This document shows, piece by piece, positions 60,071-64,000 of a DNA stretch of 64,000 bases. Position 1 is the stretch's first letter. Every line of letters begins with the position of its first letter. Source of the DNA: an uncultured Anaeromusa sp. (GTDB taxonomy: Bacteria > Bacillota > Negativicutes > Anaeromusales > Anaeromusaceae); assembly GCF_963676855.1 (NCBI RefSeq), contig NZ_OY781460.1, forward strand, positions 558,001-622,000, in the 5' to 3' direction. The notes under the pieces are model-generated. The model saw nothing but the letters and a program-made list of their open reading frames with translations. It searched no databases and was not told where the DNA came from. Position numbers and translations under genes: made by a program.

Positions 60071-62380
60071 TTAGTTACAAGGCAAGGGCGCATTGTTCGG
60101 ATGCATGGACCAAATGCCGCAGGGGCAAATACCCGCGCATACGCCGCAGCCGATGCAGCGGCTGTCGTCCGATACATAAGCGAACGAACCGTCTTCCTGT
60201 ATTTCCCGGGAAATAGCTTTTTCGGGACAAGATTTTTCGCACATATGGCAGTCGCGGCAGGTACCGCAACTGATACAGCGCAGATAGTCTTCTTTGGCTT
60301 TAGGAACTTGACCGCTTTGGCAGCGCTCAAAGTACTCCGTCGAAAGGCGGCTCTGCGGAAGGGCCACTTTCTCTTTTGACGCATAGGCTTCACCGGTCAA
60401 TTCTGCATGCAATGCCTTAGCTGCTTCACGGGCAGTGCCTATGGCATCCACCAAGAGCCCCGGACGAATCGTATCGCCTGCGGTATAAAGACCATCCGCC
60501 AATTTTCCGGCCGGACCGGCTTTCAGGAAGCCTCGCTCCTGAGGCAGCTCAGCAGGCAAGAAGGACAGATCTGGCACTTCGCCGATGCTGATAATAACCG
60601 TATCAGCCGCTAGCAGCCTTCCGTCTGTCAAGCGCACGCCTGCCGCCGTAATTTCCTGGGTAGCTGCTGGCCAAAGCAGCACACCGCCCAGCTCTTCCAC
60701 ATGGTCTATTTCCTTTTCAAACGCAGCCGGCTTAGCCACGTCGATACAGGTAACTTCTTCGGCGCCCACTTCGTAGGCGCCTACAGCCACGTCCATGCCG
60801 GCGTTGCCGCAACCAATGACAACGACCTTTTTACCGATTTTCGGTTTTTGGCCGTTGTTGACGGCTTTGAGGAATTCCAATCCTTTGACCAATCGTTCGG
60901 AACCAGGCCAAGGAATAACCTTGGATACATGGCCGCCAGTAGCCACAATTACACCATCATACTGTTGGCGCAGTTGCGTGAATTTCGCTGAATCTACGGT
61001 CTCATTGTTGCGATAGGTTACGCCCAGCGACGCTACACGAGCCACTTCGGCTTCAAGCACTTCCGCCGCCAACCGAGAACGCGGAATCGCTTGTTCCATT
61101 TTGCCGCCCATTTTTGCATCGCTTTCAAAAACCGTTACGTCATGCCCCTGGCGTACCAATTCCCAAGCTGCCGTTAAACCAGCCACGCCGCCGCCGACAA
61201 CGGCTACAGCTTTGCCTGTTTTTTGCACTGCTTGCGGCAACGTCACTTCCCGAGAATACTGACCCAACGCCCCGATCTGCGCTGACAAGTCAATCTGACC
61301 GCGCGTACAGGCGTCCATGCACAAGTTAGGACAGACACTGCCGCAAACAGAGCCGGGGAACGGAGTATATTCCAACACCAGACGATAGGCCTCGCCTACC
61401 TTGCCGTCGCGAAGCAAGTTAAAACGATCTTGTGACGGAATAGAAGCCGGGCAGTTAAATTGGCAAGGAGCAGCAAAACGCGCATTTTCCCACTGCGGCA
61501 CGCGCTGGCGCATCACACCGCTTGTAACCAAGCCCACTACGGAAAAATCGTCCCTCACTACATCACTGAAAATCCCCCCGGGAACCCATTCATTCGCACG
61601 GAAAGCAAAGAGATGCGATTCCACTTTTTTAGGTCGCTCTTCATACGTAAGCGGCACAATTTTTTGCCACTCGTCCCATTTCGTCAAATCTCCCTGCAGC
61701 TCTTTACGCTCTACGGACTGCAGAAAGCTCTCCATGTGACTGGACAGATACTCAATATCCTCCGCTTCTAAAGCCCGCACTTTTACATCTTTCGCGGACA
61801 CGCCTTGCAGCGGGCCGCGGACATACACCACGCCACCCACCATGCCCATGCAGGAGCGATCGCCCAGCACCGACTCGTCCTCTTCAACATCCACGCCGCA
61901 AACAACGGCAATGCCGCCGGACATGAACTCAAAGGAGAAGCTGCCGCAGCGTTTGAGTACCCAAAACTCGGGCGGCGCATACAGCGGGTCATGCTTCATC
62001 AAGGACCCGGAGCGAGTGCCTGCCCGGCCGCCGATATAAATACTGCCGCCGGCGGCGCAATGGGCTGTGGTATCACCGCCATCGCCTTTGACCACGATGC
62101 GACCGCCGGCATTCAGCCAGCCTACATCCGCAGAGGACGAGCCCTCGACAATGACTTCAGTGCCGGGCATGCACATGGAGCCCACGCGCTGCCCCGGATT
62201 AGTTACAGTAAAACGAAGCGTTTTTCCTTCGGGGTGCCATAAGGGACCGCCGATATCATGTTGGCCGCTGGCCAAAATATGAAATTCTGTTTCTCCCGCC
62301 GCTAGCGCCTCGCTGATGGCGGTCAGGAGTTCTTGTGTAGACAGGCGTTTTCCTCCTGCCAAAGTATCAATCGTAAGCAT
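60071..62380 (-). CDS. Glutamate-synthase-related fusion: GXGXG domain + GltD-like oxidoreductase + ferredoxin
   Basis: A 769-residue soluble protein. Residues 1-230 are the GXGXG structural domain that usually ends large GltB (GGRIVVKGDGGDTTAHCAAG). Residues 300-390 are the cysteine-rich Fe-S domain of GltD-type proteins (CQFNCPASIP, CGSVCPNLC). Residues 395-690 are FAD/NAD domains (VVGGGVAGLTAAWEL, VVIGCGNAGMDVA, AGDTIRPG). The end has two 4Fe-4S motifs (CISCGTCRDCHMCEKSCP and CIGCGVCAGICPCG). It begins 22 bases after the gene holding the FMN domain. By family knowledge it would deliver NAD(P)H electrons to the synthase. The N-terminal GXGXG piece on GltD is uncommon. Confidence 0.9.
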   Translation of the reverse strand: MLTIDTLAGGKRLSTQELLTAISEALAAGETEFHILASGQHDIGGPLWHPEGKTLRFTVTNPGQRVGSMCMPGTEVIVEGSSSADVGWLNAGGRIVVKGDGGDTTAHCAAGGSIYIGGRAGTRSGSLMKHDPLYAPPEFWVLKRCGSFSFEFMSGGIAVVCGVDVEEDESVLGDRSCMGMVGGVVYVRGPLQGVSAKDVKVRALEAEDIEYLSSHMESFLQSVERKELQGDLTKWDEWQKIVPLTYEERPKKVESHLFAFRANEWVPGGIFSDVVRDDFSVVGLVTSGVMRQRVPQWENARFAAPCQFNCPASIPSQDRFNLLRDGKVGEAYRLVLEYTPFPGSVCGSVCPNLCMDACTRGQIDLSAQIGALGQYSREVTLPQAVQKTGKAVAVVGGGVAGLTAAWELVRQGHDVTVFESDAKMGGKMEQAIPRSRLAAEVLEAEVARVASLGVTYRNNETVDSAKFTQLRQQYDGVIVATGGHVSKVIPWPGSERLVKGLEFLKAVNNGQKPKIGKKVVVIGCGNAGMDVAVGAYEVGAEEVTCIDVAKPAAFEKEIDHVEELGGVLLWPAATQEITAAGVRLTDGRLLAADTVIISIGEVPDLSFLPAELPQERGFLKAGPAGKLADGLYTAGDTIRPGLLVDAIGTAREAAKALHAELTGEAYASKEKVALPQSRLSTEYFERCQSGQVPKAKEDYLRCISCGTCRDCHMCEKSCPEKAISREIQEDGSFAYVSDDSRCIGCGVCAGICPCGIWSMHPNNAPLPCN

Positions 62381-62402
62381 CTCCAGTTCCTCCTTCTCCC
62401 TA

Positions 62403-64000
62403 TCAGCAGACGTATTGGATGGCCAATTTTTCCGCTACGGCGCGGTCGGTCGTTACCAACGCATCGGAACGGCCTATGGGCAGCGAGCTGTTGCCTACTG
62501 GCGCCATCAGCTTTTTAAATTCACTGTTCAGCGCCAAGGTATAATCCACAACGGCCTGAGCGGCTTTGTCGATGTCTAGACGTCCTACCAGACGCGGGTC
62601 CTGCGTACAGATACCTGTAGGACACTTCCCTGTAGAGCAAGAGTTACAGCGCCCGTGTTCGTTGCCGACACAGCCCATCAACTGAATCAGAATCTTGCCG
62701 ATAAAGACGCCGTTAGCGCCCAAGCAAATCAATTTAAACGCATCTGCCGCCGCGTTTCCTGTAAGGCCTACGCCGCCGCCGGCAAAGATGGGGATTTGGC
62801 CTTGGCGGCCTTGCTTGACCGCCGCCAGATAACATTCACGCAGTTTAGAAACCACCGGATGGCCCGTATGATCCAGCGACACTTCATTGGCGGCACCGGT
62901 GCCGCCCTGGATGCCGTCGATAAAAAAGCCGCCGCAAATGCGGTAGGGGTCGCGGAGCAAATTGTTGTATACCGAGACCGAAGTAGCCGAAGCGGCGCAT
63001 TTGATCGCCACTGGCACCCGGAAGCCAAAAGCGGCGTTCATGGAAAGGAACATTTTCTGCACCGACTCCTCGATGGAGTACAAGCCCTGATGGTTAGGCG
63101 GAGACATGAGGTCTGCTTTAGGCACGCCGCGGATGGCCTGAATATGTGAAGCCACCTTAGCTGCCGGCAAAAGACCGCCATCGCCAGGCTTAGCCCCCTG
63201 ACCAATCTTAATCATCACCGCCGCCGGATCAACTTTCATTTTAGGCATTGCCTGAATGATGCGGTTCCAGCCGAAATGACCGGATGCAATCTGCAGAATC
63301 ACATACTTAAGCTGCTCGGATTCCATCAGCTTCACCGGCATACCGCCCTCGCCGGAACACATGCGCACTGGCAAACCATGCTTTTCATTGAGATAAGCCG
63401 TAGCCAGCGCCAATGCTTCCCAGGCGCGAGTCGACAGTGCGCCGATGGACATATCACTAAAAATAATCGGATAAATCCAGCTTACCGGCGGCGTGTGGCC
63501 ATTCAGCTGCAGCGAACCGTTTTCAGAAGCCAACGGTAGCTGCGACGGAGGGAGCACGCGCCCTAAAGGGGTGCGCATATCAAAGGTATGACGTTCCGAA
63601 TCCAGCGAAGGGTCAGTCATCTGCGAAATGCGACCCACAACAATACGATCCAGCGTACGGTCCGCGTTAAGATTTGTGCGACCGCCGCGCTTGATGGTAG
63701 CACCGCCGGCCCGGGCCAACAAATTTTGGCGGGTGTCTTCGTTGCGCACCGGACGGATGGCTTGATTAGGGCACACCTTCTCACACATAGCACAGCCTAC
63801 GCAGGCATTCGCTACCGAACGCTTTTGGCGAATCACTGGCAGCGCGGCATGCTCTTTTACCGGGTTGGGTACCGGGCCACGGGAAACAACGCTGCTACGC
63901 CGTTCTACGGCCGCTTCAATAGCTCCGAAAGTACAGGCAGCTACGCAGCTGCCGCAAAGAGTACACCTCTCTGGGTTGTATTGTATTTTCCAGTTGAGGT
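62403..64000 (-). CDS. Glutamate synthase FMN-domain protein with ferredoxin N-terminus (5' end outside window)
   Basis: The frame is open to the edge at 64000, so the start is missing. The visible part begins with two 4Fe-4S motifs, CTLCGSCVAAC (about 63937-63970) and CVGCAMCEKVCP. The synthase barrel follows (MCSGEGGMPVKLM, PPNHQGLYSIEE, GGTGAANEVSLDHTG, IFAGGGVGLTGNAA, CNSCSTGKCPTGICTQDP). This is the archaeal-type split glutamate synthase, where the FMN barrel carries ferredoxin domains and glutaminase is separate. A GTG at 63836 inside the frame is not the true start. A glutaminase-domain gene should lie beyond the window if this is a full enzyme. Confidence 0.9.
   Translation of the reverse strand, partial: LNWKIQYNPERCTLCGSCVAACTFGAIEAAVERRSSVVSRGPVPNPVKEHAALPVIRQKRSVANACVGCAMCEKVCPNQAIRPVRNEDTRQNLLARAGGATIKRGGRTNLNADRTLDRIVVGRISQMTDPSLDSERHTFDMRTPLGRVLPPSQLPLASENGSLQLNGHTPPVSWIYPIIFSDMSIGALSTRAWEALALATAYLNEKHGLPVRMCSGEGGMPVKLMESEQLKYVILQIASGHFGWNRIIQAMPKMKVDPAAVMIKIGQGAKPGDGGLLPAAKVASHIQAIRGVPKADLMSPPNHQGLYSIEESVQKMFLSMNAAFGFRVPVAIKCAASATSVSVYNNLLRDPYRICGGFFIDGIQGGTGAANEVSLDHTGHPVVSKLRECYLAAVKQGRQGQIPIFAGGGVGLTGNAAADAFKLICLGANGVFIGKILIQLMGCVGNEHGRCNSCSTGKCPTGICTQDPRLVGRLDIDKAAQAVVDYTLALNSEFKKLMAPVGNSSLPIGRSDALVTTDRAVAEKLAIQYVC

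Noticed and set aside
1..64000. CRISPR array, prophage or integrated plasmid
   Set aside because: No regularly spaced short repeats, no phage structural genes, integrases, replication or transfer genes were seen.

Overview
The window reads as the chromosome of an anaerobic, motile bacterium of the Firmicutes, most likely the Negativicutes (Sporomusa/Anaeromusa-like). This is inference. It rests on about 50% GC, strong AGGAGG ribosome sites, consensus TTGACA/TATAAT promoters, hairpin-plus-T-tract terminators and the gene content: lactate permease, glycerate kinase, LarA-type racemases, a branched-chain amino-acid ABC system, UroD-like methyltransferase and many c-di-GMP and chemotaxis proteins. 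There is no rRNA, prophage or CRISPR array, and no transposase. There is one tRNA, Val(CAC).

Layout. 1-6.6 kb: an SBP-GGDEF-EAL protein, a YkvA-like protein, tRNA-Val, a 58-residue zinc-ribbon protein, an ABC-F ATPase (Uup type) and a DsbA-like oxidoreductase, with repeats between them. 6.6-12.4 kb: a hydroxyacid island with a soluble chemoreceptor carrying a CdaR-type sensor, lactate permease, glycerate kinase and a divergent CdaR-type regulator. 12.4-20 kb: a DJ-1/PfpI protein, two dCache chemoreceptors flanking an exported tandem cupin, and an unknown exported protein. 20-22.8 kb: divergent UroD-like and LarA-like genes around a 20-bp palindrome. 22.9-33.4 kb: a PAS-GGDEF-hemerythrin protein, a SWIM-SNF2 helicase, and an operon of CdaR-type regulator, hybrid kinase and HD-GYP regulator. 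33.4-40 kb: an FtsH-type protease behind a repeat, then an opposing six-gene cluster (PaaK-like fragment, MBL, TSCPD, MBL, two YeeE/YedE halves) that looks like sulfur or selenium handling. 40-48.6 kb: a LarA/SAF/UxaA operon, dihydrolipoamide dehydrogenase, a 7TM-PAS-GGDEF protein, a HAD phosphatase and modBC. 48.7-52.4 kb: a BASS transporter with panB, a methyltransferase, and a CDF metal exporter behind a probable NiCo riboswitch. 52.4-59.5 kb: a CBS-ACT protein, livFGMH and two livK paralogs. 59.6-64 kb: a repeat block and a reorganised glutamate synthase whose upstream gene runs off the window.

How it fits together. Uptake, epimerisation, dehydration and phosphorylation of small hydroxyacids (LctP, two LarA proteins, UxaA, glycerate kinase) are matched by three proteins sharing a CdaR-type sensory domain, two transcriptional and one chemotactic. 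Four c-di-GMP proteins take periplasmic-solute, oxygen/iron, membrane and phosphorelay inputs.

The least explained material is noncoding: a family of 45-180 bp hairpin elements with terminal inverted repeats, plus a second composite repeat. One element overlaps a stop codon and another forms a hairpin over the ftsH ribosome site.
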